The notes: generated from the letters alone by a model not told the origin. A DNA stretch of 11,595 nt from a bacterium UBA2219 (GCA_002327765.1 DCUH01000033.1:1-11595); one strand, 5' to 3'; shown: positions 1 through 5,678, counted from the first letter of the stretch. Numbers and translations are program-made.

Positions 1-24
1 AGCCAGGATCAAACTCTCCACTTA
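1..24 (-). rRNA. rrs: 16S rRNA, first ~24 nt only (continues off the left edge)
   Basis: Read on the minus strand, the left edge ends in GAGAGTTTGATCCTGGCT, the near-universal 5' segment of bacterial 16S rRNA that the common 27F primer targets. Aligned by eye to E. coli 16S, base 1 of the mature RNA falls near position 24 and the window ends at about E. coli base 24. The rest of the rRNA operon lies beyond the left edge. The mature 5' end is set by homology only and could be off by a few bases. Confidence 0.95.
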
Positions 25-71
25 ATTACGATAAGCGGACAAATCATCGATCCGTTCGCGCCTCGCATTCC

Positions 72-92
72 CTGTTCAGTTTTCAAAGATCC
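72..92 (-). promoter_or_regulatory. rrn leader boxA-like antitermination element
   Basis: The minus strand reads GATCTTTGAAAACTGAACAG about 50 nt before the 16S 5' end. A TCTTTGAAAACT-type sequence is a recurrent part of rrn leaders and spacers in many bacteria and matches the boxA element bound by NusB/S10 for rRNA antitermination. Position and sequence support the call; protein binding is inferred. Confidence 0.6.
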
Positions 93-134
93 GACCGCTT
101 GCCACCGCGAAGACCGCACCGCGGCGGACTTATG

Positions 135-163
135 ATGTTACGAAAACGATTTCACCGTGTCAA
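135..163 (-). promoter_or_regulatory. rrn promoter P2 (sigma-70 type)
   Basis: On the minus strand a perfect -35 box TTGACA (158-163) is followed by a 17-nt spacer and the -10 box TAACAT (135-140), which matches four of six consensus bases. Predicted transcription start is near 128, giving a leader of about 100 nt before 16S that contains the boxA-like element. This is the promoter nearest the 16S gene and has the best -35 box in the window. It has not been shown to be active; the box match, ideal spacing and location carry the call. Confidence 0.75.
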
Positions 164-179
164 GAGGTTTCTGCCGGAG

Positions 180-202
180 CCGGGGATTGTCTGCCTCCCC
201 GG
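180..202 (-). other. Stem-loop in the leader between the two rrn promoters
   Basis: The minus strand has CCGGGGA (202-196), a 9-nt loop and TCCCCGG (186-180): a perfect 7-bp, G/C-rich stem. It is transcribed only from the upstream promoter P1 and lies just before the P2 -35 box. No U-tract follows, so it is not a canonical intrinsic terminator. It could act as a processing or pausing element; function is unknown. Confidence 0.5.
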
Positions 203-234
203 GGTCTCTGCGGTTCCTCGCAACGGAAGCCAGC

Positions 235-263
235 AATATATCGAAAGCCGCAAAACGATGCAA
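235..263 (-). promoter_or_regulatory. rrn promoter P1 (sigma-70 type)
   Basis: On the minus strand TTGCAT (258-263), a 17-nt spacer and TATATT (235-240, five of six consensus bases) form a promoter about 210 nt before 16S. The bases after the -10 box are GCTGGC, a G/C-rich discriminator of the kind that makes rRNA promoters sensitive to ppGpp/DksA in studied proteobacteria. An A/T-rich block abuts the -35 box on its upstream side. The -35 box is weak (three of six), which is tolerable in rrn promoters helped by an UP element. Confidence 0.65.
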
Positions 264-301
264 GAGAAAAAACCGCTTTCACGATTTTTTTTTTCAAAGC
301 G
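264..301 (-). promoter_or_regulatory. A/T-rich UP-like element behind rrn P1, overlapping a weak tyrS terminator candidate
   Basis: Directly upstream of the P1 -35 box, the minus strand carries a run of ten A (285-294) and a run of six T (267-272), the position and composition of an UP element contacted by the RNA polymerase alpha C-terminal domains. The same bases can fold as CGCTTT (301-296) with AAAGCG (279-274) around a 16-nt loop, followed by G and six T. That resembles an intrinsic terminator for tyrS, which stops at 315, but the stem is only 6 bp and the loop is large, so the terminator reading is weaker than the UP-element reading. Confidence 0.45.
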
Positions 302-314
302 AGCGCCCCGGCCT

Positions 315-1520
315 TCAGAACGCCAGGAGGACGAACTCCTTTTTCCCGATCTTCAGCCGGTACTCCCCTTCCCTCGGCAGGACCAGCGCCGGGTCCGAGG
401 CGCGTTCCCCGTTGACCTCGAGTCCGCCCTGGGCGATCAGGCGCCGCGCGGCCGACTTGGTGGAGAAGGACGGCGAGACCCGGGACACCATCGTGGCCAG
501 GTCGGAGCCGCCGGGAAGCGCCGCGCCGTCGAACCGCCGCGCGTCCTGCGGGAATTCCTTCGTGGAGAACCGCTTCCGGAAACCTTCTTCCGCATCGCGC
601 CCCGCCTGCGCGCCGTGGAACCGCGCGACGATCTCGCGGGCCAGCGCGACCTTGGCGTCCATCGGGTGGTGCGAGCCGTCGGCCAGCCCGGCCTTCAACG
701 CCGCGAGCTCCGCGAGGCTGACGTCGGAAAGCAGCTCGTAATAGGTCACCATGAGTTCGTCGGAGACGGACATCAGCTTCCCGAAGATCGTCTCCGGCGG
801 CTCCGTGATGCCGACGTAGTTGCCGAGGCTCTTGCTCATCTTGTTCACGCCGTCGAGCCCCACCAGCAGCGGCGTCGTCATGACCACCTGCGGCTCCTGC
901 CCGTACACGCGCTGGAGGTCGCGCCCCACCAGAAGGTTGAACTTCTGGTCCGTGCCGCCGAACTCGACGTCCGCGCGCAGCGCGACGGAGTCGTACCCCT
1001 GGAACAGGGGGTACAGGAACTCGTGGATCGAGATCGGCCGCTCCTCCTCGTACCGCTTCCGGAAGTCGTCCCGCTCGAGCATGCGGGCCACCGTCATCTG
1101 CGCGGCGACGCGCACCATCTCCTCGATGCGCAGGGATGAGAGCCACTCGGAGTTGAACCGCACCTCCGTGCGGCCCGGGTCGAGGATCTTGAAGATCTGC
1201 TCCTTGTAGGTCGACGCGTTCCGCTCCACGTCCTCCCGGCTCAACGCCTTCCGGGTCTCCGATTTCCCCGTAGGGTCCCCGATCATCGCCGTGAAGTCCC
1301 CGATGAGGAAGACCACCTGGTGCCCCGCCTCCTGGAAATGCTTCAGCTTCTGGATGAGGACCGTGTGCCCGAGATGCAGGTCCGGCGCAGTCGGGTCGAA
1401 CCCGGCCTTCACCCGGAGAGGCCGCCGGCCTTCGGCGGAAGCCGCGAGCTTCCTCGCGAGCTCATCCCCGGAGATGACTTCCGTCGTGCCCCGCTTCAGG
1501 GACTGGAGAACGTCTTCCAT
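315..1520 (-). CDS. tyrS: Tyrosine--tRNA ligase (TyrS)
   Basis: Cytoplasmic class I aminoacyl-tRNA synthetase that charges tRNA-Tyr with tyrosine using ATP. The 401-residue product has the HIGH-type motif HLGH at 49-52 after KAGFDPTAPDL, the GTDQKFN tyrosine-pocket motif at 189-195, and an intact KMSKS loop at 227-231. The C-terminal ~60 residues form an S4-type RNA-binding domain (RRLIAQGGLEVNG around 359-371). Length and the GTDQKFN signature fit the shorter of the two bacterial TyrRS types (TyrZ-like). The ATG at 1518-1520 is preceded by GAGGAG at 9-nt spacing. The reading frame stays open to 1889, but that extension lies inside ymdB and is not TyrRS-like. The start lies 25 nt inside the 3' end of ymdB, which suggests translational coupling. 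No T-box leader is visible, and the rrn promoters start just downstream. Confidence 0.97.
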   Translation of the reverse strand: MEDVLQSLKRGTTEVISGDELARKLAASAEGRRPLRVKAGFDPTAPDLHLGHTVLIQKLKHFQEAGHQVVFLIGDFTAMIGDPTGKSETRKALSREDVERNASTYKEQIFKILDPGRTEVRFNSEWLSSLRIEEMVRVAAQMTVARMLERDDFRKRYEEERPISIHEFLYPLFQGYDSVALRADVEFGGTDQKFNLLVGRDLQRVYGQEPQVVMTTPLLVGLDGVNKMSKSLGNYVGITEPPETIFGKLMSVSDELMVTYYELLSDVSLAELAALKAGLADGSHHPMDAKVALAREIVARFHGAQAGRDAEEGFRKRFSTKEFPQDARRFDGAALPGGSDLATMVSRVSPSFSTKSAARRLIAQGGLEVNGERASDPALVLPREGEYRLKIGKKEFVLLAF

Positions 1521-2320
1521 GGTTCCTTGCTCCTCATTTCCGTCTCGCTCAGGCGGAACGATTGGATTCGACGGCAATCCCCTTTCGAGGGATCGATGTC
1601 GAAGAACACGCCGGACGCCTCCGGCTCGCCGGCGCCGACCTCGAAGCGCACGGGGACCTGGAGGAGGAAGCGCCGCAGGACCCCCTGCGGGTCCATTCCG
1701 ATAACCGACCCTGCGGGCCCGCACATCCCCGCGTCGGTGATGTAGCCTGTGCCCTTCGGCAGGAGCTGTGCGTCGGAGGTCTGTACGTGCGTGTGCGTCC
1801 CCGCGATCGCCGAAACCCTGCCGTCGAGATAAAATCCCAGCGCCCGCTTCTCGGATGTCGCCTCCGCGTGGAAGTCCACGAAGACGCATGCGGCCGCCTT
1901 CCGGACGGCGGGAAGGTTATCGTCGGCCCACCGGAACGGGCAGTCGCAATCCCCCAGGAAGACCCTGCCCGCGAGGGAGATCACGGCGTAGGGAGTCCCG
2001 CTGCGGCCGTGATAGACCCCCCACCCGCGCCCGTCCACCCCGGGGGGGTAGTTCGCGGGCCGCAGAATCCGCTCGTCGGACCGCACGAGAGGAACCCCTT
2101 CCTTCTTGTCCCATATGTGGTTCCCGCCGGTCAGGACGTCGACGCCCGCTTCGAACAGCTCCCGGACCGAAGGCTCGGTGAGCCCCATGCCCGAGGCGGT
2201 GTTCTCGCCGTTGGCGATCGCAAGGTCCACGTCCCTGTAGGCGCGGACGCGGGAGAGGAACTCGGCGGCGGCCTTTCTGCCGGGTTTGCCGACGATGTCG
2301 CCGAGGAACAGGACCCACAT
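1496..2320 (-). CDS. ymdB: YmdB-family metallophosphoesterase (cyclic nucleotide phosphodiesterase)
   Basis: The 274-residue product matches Bacillus subtilis YmdB (TIGR00282 family), a dinuclear-metal phosphodiesterase that acts on 2',3'-cAMP and affects biofilm/motility decisions there. All the family's metal and catalytic positions are visible: GD (D8), NGEN (E39, N40), GNHIWDKKE (N67, H68), DFHAEATSEK (H151) and GTHTHVQT (H176, H178), followed by LPKGTGYITDAGM. The ATG at 2318-2320 has AAGGGGG 5 nt upstream; a much longer open frame continues to 4699 but it only shadows rny and the cyclo-ligase. The gene follows rny by 44 nt, the same rny-ymdB order as in Bacillus, and overlaps tyrS by 25 nt. 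Family assignment is firm; the physiological role here is inferred. A small GCCGG/CCGGC stem-loop (2341-2358) lies in the rny-ymdB gap. Confidence 0.95.
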   Translation of the reverse strand: MWVLFLGDIVGKPGRKAAAEFLSRVRAYRDVDLAIANGENTASGMGLTEPSVRELFEAGVDVLTGGNHIWDKKEGVPLVRSDERILRPANYPPGVDGRGWGVYHGRSGTPYAVISLAGRVFLGDCDCPFRWADDNLPAVRKAAACVFVDFHAEATSEKRALGFYLDGRVSAIAGTHTHVQTSDAQLLPKGTGYITDAGMCGPAGSVIGMDPQGVLRRFLLQVPVRFEVGAGEPEASGVFFDIDPSKGDCRRIQSFRLSETEMRSKEPWKTFSSP

Positions 2321-2364
2321 GATGACCCCCTTGCCTCCCTGCCGGAAACGGTCCCGGCGGCCCC

Positions 2365-3936
2365 TTAACGGGCGTAATCGACCGCCCGCGTCTCCCGGAT
2401 CACGGTCACGCGGATCTGCCCTGGATACGAGAGGTCGGACTCGACCTTCTTGGCGATGTCGCGCGCAAGGATGCACGCGGCGTCGTCGCTGATCTTCTGG
2501 TTGTCGACGATGATCCGCACCTCGCGGCCGGCCTGGATGGCGTACGATTTCTCCACGCCGGCGAACGACTTCGCGATCGCCTCGAGGTCCTCGAGCCGCT
2601 TCAGGTAGTTCGCCAGCATCTCCCGGCGCGCCCCGGGGCGCGCGCCGGAGAGGGCGTCGGCCGCCTGGACCAGTATGGGCAGGATGTCCCTGGGGGACTC
2701 GTCCTCGTGGTGCGCCGCGATGGAGTGGACGACCCGGGAGGACTCCCCGTACTTGCGCGCCAGGTCCGCCCCGATCAGGGCGTGGGGTCCTTCCACCTCG
2801 TGGTCCACCGCCTTCCCGATGTCGTGCAGCAGCCCCGCCCTCTTGGCGACCTTCGCGTTGAGCCCCAGCTCGGAGGCGATCATCCCGCAGAGGAACGCCA
2901 CCTCGAGCGAGTGGGTGTAGATGTTCTGCCCGTAGGAGGTGCGGTACTTCAGCTTGCCGACCAGCTTCACCAGCTCCGCGTGCACGCCGTGGATCCCCAG
3001 GTCGAACAGCGCCTGCTCCCCGGCCTCGCGGATCGTCTCGTCCACCTCCTTGGTGACCTTCTCGACCGTCTCCTCGATCCGCGCCGGGTGGATCCGGCCG
3101 TCCTGGACCAGGCGGGAAAGGGAGATCCGCGCGATCTCCCTGCGGACCGGGTTGAACCCGGAGAGGATGACCGCCTCCGGGGTATCGTCGATGATGACGT
3201 CGATCCCCGTGGCCGCCTCGAAGGCCCGGATGTTGCGGCCCTCGCGGCCGATGATCCTTCCCTTCATCTCCTCGGACGGGAGCGGGACCGCGGTCACGAC
3301 GTGCTCCGTCACGTAATCCGCCGCGTACCGCTGGACGGCCACGGAGATCATCTTCCGGGCCTTCTGCGTCGCCTCCTCCTTGAATTCCTCCTCGATGACC
3401 CGGACCTTCTTCCCCGCCTCGAGCTTCGCCTCGTTCGTGACCATCTCGACGATCTCCGCCTTGGCCTGCTCGGCCGACAGGCCGGCGATCCGCTGGCGGT
3501 CGGCGCTGGCCTGGGCGATGCGCGCCTCTAGCTCGGCGCGGCTCCCTTCGAGCCGGCGCTCCTGCTCGGCGACCTCCCGCTCCTTCTTCGCGATCTCGGC
3601 ACTGCGGCTCTCGATGTGCTCGTTCTTCTTGTCGAGCAGGTCCTCCTTCTGGAGCAGCCGCTTCTCCACCTGGCCCAGCTCGTTTTTCCGGTCGCGCGTT
3701 TCCTGCTCGAAGTCGAGCTTGACCTGGAGCATGTGGTCCTTGGCCTGGAGGGCGGCCTCCTTCAGGATGTTCTCCGCCTCCCTGCGGGCGCTCTGAAGGA
3801 TCTCCTCCGCCTTGCCCGCCTCGACGCGGGCCTTGCCTTCCGCGATCCTTCTCTTCGAAATCAGCGAAAAGACGTACAATCCGAGCACCGCAACCAGCAG
3901 CGCCAGGACCGCTATTATGATGATCGACGTATCCAA
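2365..3936 (-). CDS. rny: Ribonuclease Y
   Basis: Membrane-anchored endoribonuclease that starts mRNA decay in bacteria lacking or supplementing RNase E. The 523-residue product has the family order: one N-terminal membrane segment (about 4-26, rich in I, L, V), a long charged coiled coil (about 28-200), a KH RNA-binding domain with GRIIGREGRN at 226-235, and an HD hydrolase domain with H342, the HD pair at 371-372 (LLHDIGKA) and AAHHEDESP around 407-415. Length equals the usual ~520 residues. The start is a TTG at 3934-3936: no ATG or GTG fits the membrane-anchor N-terminus, and AGGAGG sits 6 nt upstream. It lies 51 nt after the cyclo-ligase gene and 44 nt before ymdB, so the three are probably cotranscribed. 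A GGTAA/TTACC stem (3950-3970) just before the Shine-Dalgarno is possible but weak. Confidence 0.97.
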   Translation of the reverse strand: MDTSIIIIAVLALLVAVLGLYVFSLISKRRIAEGKARVEAGKAEEILQSARREAENILKEAALQAKDHMLQVKLDFEQETRDRKNELGQVEKRLLQKEDLLDKKNEHIESRSAEIAKKEREVAEQERRLEGSRAELEARIAQASADRQRIAGLSAEQAKAEIVEMVTNEAKLEAGKKVRVIEEEFKEEATQKARKMISVAVQRYAADYVTEHVVTAVPLPSEEMKGRIIGREGRNIRAFEAATGIDVIIDDTPEAVILSGFNPVRREIARISLSRLVQDGRIHPARIEETVEKVTKEVDETIREAGEQALFDLGIHGVHAELVKLVGKLKYRTSYGQNIYTHSLEVAFLCGMIASELGLNAKVAKRAGLLHDIGKAVDHEVEGPHALIGADLARKYGESSRVVHSIAAHHEDESPRDILPILVQAADALSGARPGARREMLANYLKRLEDLEAIAKSFAGVEKSYAIQAGREVRIIVDNQKISDDAACILARDIAKKVESDLSYPGQIRVTVIRETRAVDYAR

Positions 3937-3942
3937 GTTCTG

Positions 3943-3948
3943 CCTCCT
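3943..3948 (-). promoter_or_regulatory. Strong Shine-Dalgarno deciding the rny TTG start
   Basis: AGGAGG on the minus strand, 6 nt before a TTG codon that begins MDTSIIII. It is the only well-placed ribosome binding site for the membrane-anchored N-terminus and so supports the TTG as the true start. Confidence 0.85.
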
Positions 3949-3987
3949 CGGTAAGCCATCTATTTTTACCGGGACCCGGCGCCCCTC

Positions 3988-4569
3988 CTAAGGGAACCGG
4001 ATCACCCCTTCTTCCGTGGCGAGCGCATGCAGCGGCGCGTCCCACTCCTCCACGGGCACTTCCGGAACCACCTGGTCCGAATACGCGAGGCCCACGCGAA
4101 GCGCCTCCCCGGGGAGGCCGCCGAGGAACCGGTCGTAATACCCGAGCCCCTGCCCCAGCCGATGCCCCTTCCGGTCGAAAGCGACCCCGGGAACCAGAAC
4201 CAGATCGAATCCCACGGTTTGCGGCGGGCGCCCCGGCACGCGGGGCGGTTCCGGGATGCCGTATGGCCCCCGGACCCAGGGGTCCCCGTTCCCGTGGGGA
4301 TGGAACTCGAGCGCGCCCTGCCCCACGACGCAGGGGTAATACAGCGTCGCGCCGGCGGCCAGGTACGCTTCCCGGATCCTCTCCGTTCCCACTTCGCCCC
4401 GGACGGCGTTGTAGAGGGCCGCCGCCATGCCGCGGCGCGGGGGAAACGAGGCCAGGAAATGCTCCTGCGCGCGCTCGCCCGCGATGCGGGAGGACCCGGA
4501 ACCGGCTTTGGCCCGGACGAGTTCGCGGACCTTCCGCCGAAGCATCGCCTTGCGCTCCGAAACGAGCAT
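3988..4569 (-). CDS. 5-formyltetrahydrofolate cyclo-ligase (methenyl-THF synthetase)
   Basis: Cytoplasmic enzyme of one-carbon metabolism that converts 5-formyl-THF to 5,10-methenyl-THF with ATP (the YgfA/FAU family; symbols ygfA and fthC are both used). The 193-residue product has the family's N-terminal basic helix (KAMLRRKVREL at 8-18), GIPEP at 104-108, DLVLVPGVAFD at 122-132, and the glycine-rich ATP/folate motif RLGQGLGYYDRFL at 137-149. I chose the ATG at 4567-4569, which has GGAAGG 6 nt upstream; an in-frame TTG at 4660-4662 would add 31 low-complexity residues and has no ribosome binding site. Its place directly after zapA and 6S RNA is the classic linkage seen in proteobacteria. Here a terminator separates it from 6S RNA, and a candidate promoter lies at 4699-4727. 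Confidence 0.95.
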   Translation of the reverse strand: MLVSERKAMLRRKVRELVRAKAGSGSSRIAGERAQEHFLASFPPRRGMAAALYNAVRGEVGTERIREAYLAAGATLYYPCVVGQGALEFHPHGNGDPWVRGPYGIPEPPRVPGRPPQTVGFDLVLVPGVAFDRKGHRLGQGLGYYDRFLGGLPGEALRVGLAYSDQVVPEVPVEEWDAPLHALATEEGVIRFP

Positions 4570-4698
4570 GAACGGCCTTCCAAACGGAATTGGGGGGGAG
4601 GTCAAACCGCGGAATGGCTGCGCTTGCGCTGCGGGGGCGTCCTTGCCTTGCTTCGCCGACAAACCCGTCTATTCGAACTGCCGCCGCATCGAAGAACA

Positions 4699-4727
4699 AT
4701 AAAACATCGCAGCAACAACGGTTTCAA
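4699..4727 (-). promoter_or_regulatory. Candidate promoter for the cyclo-ligase-rny-ymdB-tyrS group
   Basis: Just past the 6S RNA terminator the minus strand has TTGAAA (4722-4727, five of six -35 consensus bases), a 17-nt spacer and TTTTAT (4699-4704, four of six -10 bases). A start near 4692 would give a 5' leader of about 120 nt before the ATG at 4569. The short A/T-richer patch stands out from the surrounding G/C-rich DNA. I see no recognisable riboswitch in the leader. The match is modest, and the call rests partly on the need for a promoter after a strong terminator. Confidence 0.4.
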
Positions 4728-4740
4728 CCGCCCCAATCTA

Positions 4741-4770
4741 TATAAAAGGGCCCGTTCGGAAAACAGGCCC
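4741..4770 (-). terminator. Rho-independent terminator after 6S RNA
   Basis: The minus strand has a 9-bp stem, GGGCCTGTT (4770-4762) pairing with AACGGGCCC (4756-4748) including one U-G pair, a 5-nt loop, then TTTTATA. This is a textbook intrinsic terminator placed about 18 nt past the predicted mature 3' end of 6S RNA. It should end the zapA/6S transcript and separate it from the cyclo-ligase gene. Confidence 0.9.
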
Positions 4771-4787
4771 GGCCTGGCGGACGATGT

Positions 4788-4972
4788 GAAGCGCCCCTGC
4801 CTGTGCCGTGTCGGCCATTGAGTTGAACCTGGCTTTCACCAGGTGGGTTCCCTGGTTGGCCGTTTCAGGCTTCCCCGTCTTGCAAGGGGATGCACACCGC
4901 GGCCAGGGAGGGACCCCGTTCTCGAACTGTTGGCTCTAACTCGCCGACCGATCACGCTCACGACAGGGGCTT
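4788..4972 (-). ncRNA. ssrS: 6S RNA
   Basis: A ~185-nt RNA that mimics an open promoter and sequesters housekeeping RNA polymerase. By eye it aligns with E. coli 6S RNA in several blocks in the right order: CCGCGGTGTGCATCCCC (E. coli CCGCGGUUGGUGAGCAUG), the small hairpin TCCCC/GGGGA followed at once by AAGCCTGAAAC (E. coli CCGAGAAGCCUUAAAAC), the hairpin ACCTGG-TGAAAG-CCAGGT, and AATGGCCGACACGGCAC near the 3' end. The closing stem is GCCCCTG (4970-4964) with CAGGGGC (4799-4793), extended by AA/TT around a small bulge. Position between zapA and a 5-formyl-THF cyclo-ligase gene is the conserved 6S context. Its first ~37 nt overlap the end of zapA. I see no sigma-70 promoter directly upstream, so the RNA may be processed from a zapA transcript. 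Ends are approximate. Confidence 0.93.
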
Positions 4973-5424
4973 GGGAACCCCGTTTCCCCGCCGTGCTGCT
5001 CCAAAGCGTTTTCGAGGACCTCCAGAAGGTCCCGGTTCCTCCGGTCTACCTTCTCCTTCCACCCTTCCTGCTCCTTGCGGAGCTCCTCGACCTCCGACCG
5101 CAGCGACATCAGCTCGTCGTTGATCCCGCCGAGCCGGTCCCGCAGCCGCCTGGACTCCTCCTCGAGCCGGGCCGCCTTTTCCTCGAGCTCCCGGTTCTCC
5201 TTCCGGGTCTGCAGCATCCGGTCGCCCGTCGTCAGCACATCGTCGGCCAGTTCCATGGCCGCCAGCATGACGACGTTCAGGTAGTTCGCCGTACTCCCGG
5301 ACTTCTGGATCTCGCGCACCCTGCCGTTCAGCGTTTCGGCCAGGCGCTGCATGTGTTCCGCCGAGCGTTCCGTCTGGACGACCAGCCCGTAGCCGGCGAT
5401 ATTTACATCGTAGCGATTCGCCAT
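4936..5424 (-). CDS. zapA: Cell division protein ZapA
   Basis: ZapA binds FtsZ and bundles protofilaments at the Z ring. The N-terminal half fits the family: a short beta region (MANRYDVNIAGYGLVVQ), then RSAEHMQRLAETLNGRVREIQ and a helix with NYLNVVMLAAMELADDVL (47-64). From about 70 to 142 the protein is a long charged coiled coil. At 162 residues it is clearly longer than E. coli ZapA (109), the difference being the longer coil and a C-terminal tail (about 145-162). Residues 151-162 are encoded by DNA that also forms the 5' strand of 6S RNA, so the tail may be shaped by RNA constraint. The ATG at 5422-5424 has AGAAGG almost touching it, closer than ideal. It starts 29 nt after the zapB-like gene. 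A consensus -10 box sits 12 nt before the ATG. Confidence 0.9.
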   Translation of the reverse strand: MANRYDVNIAGYGLVVQTERSAEHMQRLAETLNGRVREIQKSGSTANYLNVVMLAAMELADDVLTTGDRMLQTRKENRELEEKAARLEEESRRLRDRLGGINDELMSLRSEVEELRKEQEGWKEKVDRRNRDLLEVLENALEQHGGETGFPSPCRERDRSAS

Positions 5425-5436
5425 TCCTTCTCGATT

Positions 5437-5464
5437 ATTATACCTCTTGCGGCCTATAACTCAA
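5437..5464 (-). promoter_or_regulatory. Candidate promoter directly before zapA
   Basis: In the zapB-zapA gap the minus strand has a perfect -10 box TATAAT (5437-5442) with TTGAGT (5459-5464, four of six -35 bases) at 16-nt spacing; the -35 box overlaps the last codons of the zapB-like gene. The predicted start near 5430 leaves only about 6 nt before the zapA ATG. It could supply an almost leaderless zapA message, or mainly serve the downstream 6S RNA. In G/C-rich DNA a perfect TATAAT is unlikely to be common by chance, but activity is unproven. Confidence 0.45.
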
Positions 5465-5678
5465 TGCTGTCCAGGCGGGACAGGATCTTCTCGACGCGGT
5501 CCTTCACCTCGCCGCGCTCCCGCGTCATCTCGGCGAGCTTCTTGCCCGCCTCCTTCGCTTCCGCCTCCATGCGCGAAACCTCGGCGGCAAGGGCCGCCTT
5601 CTCCTTTTTGAGCGTGCTCACCACCTGCACCAGGTCGTTGATCTTCTTCTCGATCAGCGTGAAAGATTCCTCGCCCAT
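5454..5678 (-). CDS. zapB: Small coiled-coil protein, probable ZapB-like cell division protein
   Basis: A 74-residue, highly charged protein, MGEESFTLIEKKINDLVQ then an almost unbroken heptad-like coil to the C-terminus (LSRLDSIEL). ZapB (81 residues in E. coli) is an all-coiled-coil protein that binds ZapA and forms the outer layer of the Z-ring complex. Size, composition and position directly before zapA (29-nt gap) support ZapB-like; coiled coils of this length carry little diagnostic sequence, so a different small division or structural protein is possible. The ATG at 5676-5678 has AGGAAGGGG 9 nt upstream. An in-frame ATG at 5723 would add 15 residues not typical of the family and lacks a ribosome binding site. 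Confidence 0.7.
   Translation of the reverse strand: MGEESFTLIEKKINDLVQVVSTLKKEKAALAAEVSRMEAEAKEAGKKLAEMTRERGEVKDRVEKILSRLDSIEL

Noticed and set aside
99..1139. Long plus-strand open frame opposite tyrS and the rrn promoters
   Set aside because: Composition is Arg/Leu/Val-rich antisense shadow of tyrS, it crosses the rrn promoter region, and it has no family resemblance.
1496..1700. T-box or tyrosine-responsive leader for tyrS
   Set aside because: tyrS starts inside ymdB, leaving no untranslated leader; no T-box sequence is seen.
3966..3985. CCGGG/CCCGG palindrome between the cyclo-ligase gene and rny as a terminator
   Set aside because: Usable stem is about 5 bp with a 3-nt loop and it is followed by A, not U, on the transcribed strand.
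4570..4662. 31-residue N-terminal extension of the cyclo-ligase from a TTG
   Set aside because: No ribosome binding site before the TTG, low-complexity residues, and the ATG at 4569 has a good site and gives normal family length.
2321..4699. A single open minus-strand frame running through the cyclo-ligase and rny into ymdB
   Set aside because: Only its last 274 codons (ymdB) look like protein; the rest is Arg/Gly/Pro-rich and lies in another frame across two clear genes, as expected in G/C-rich DNA.
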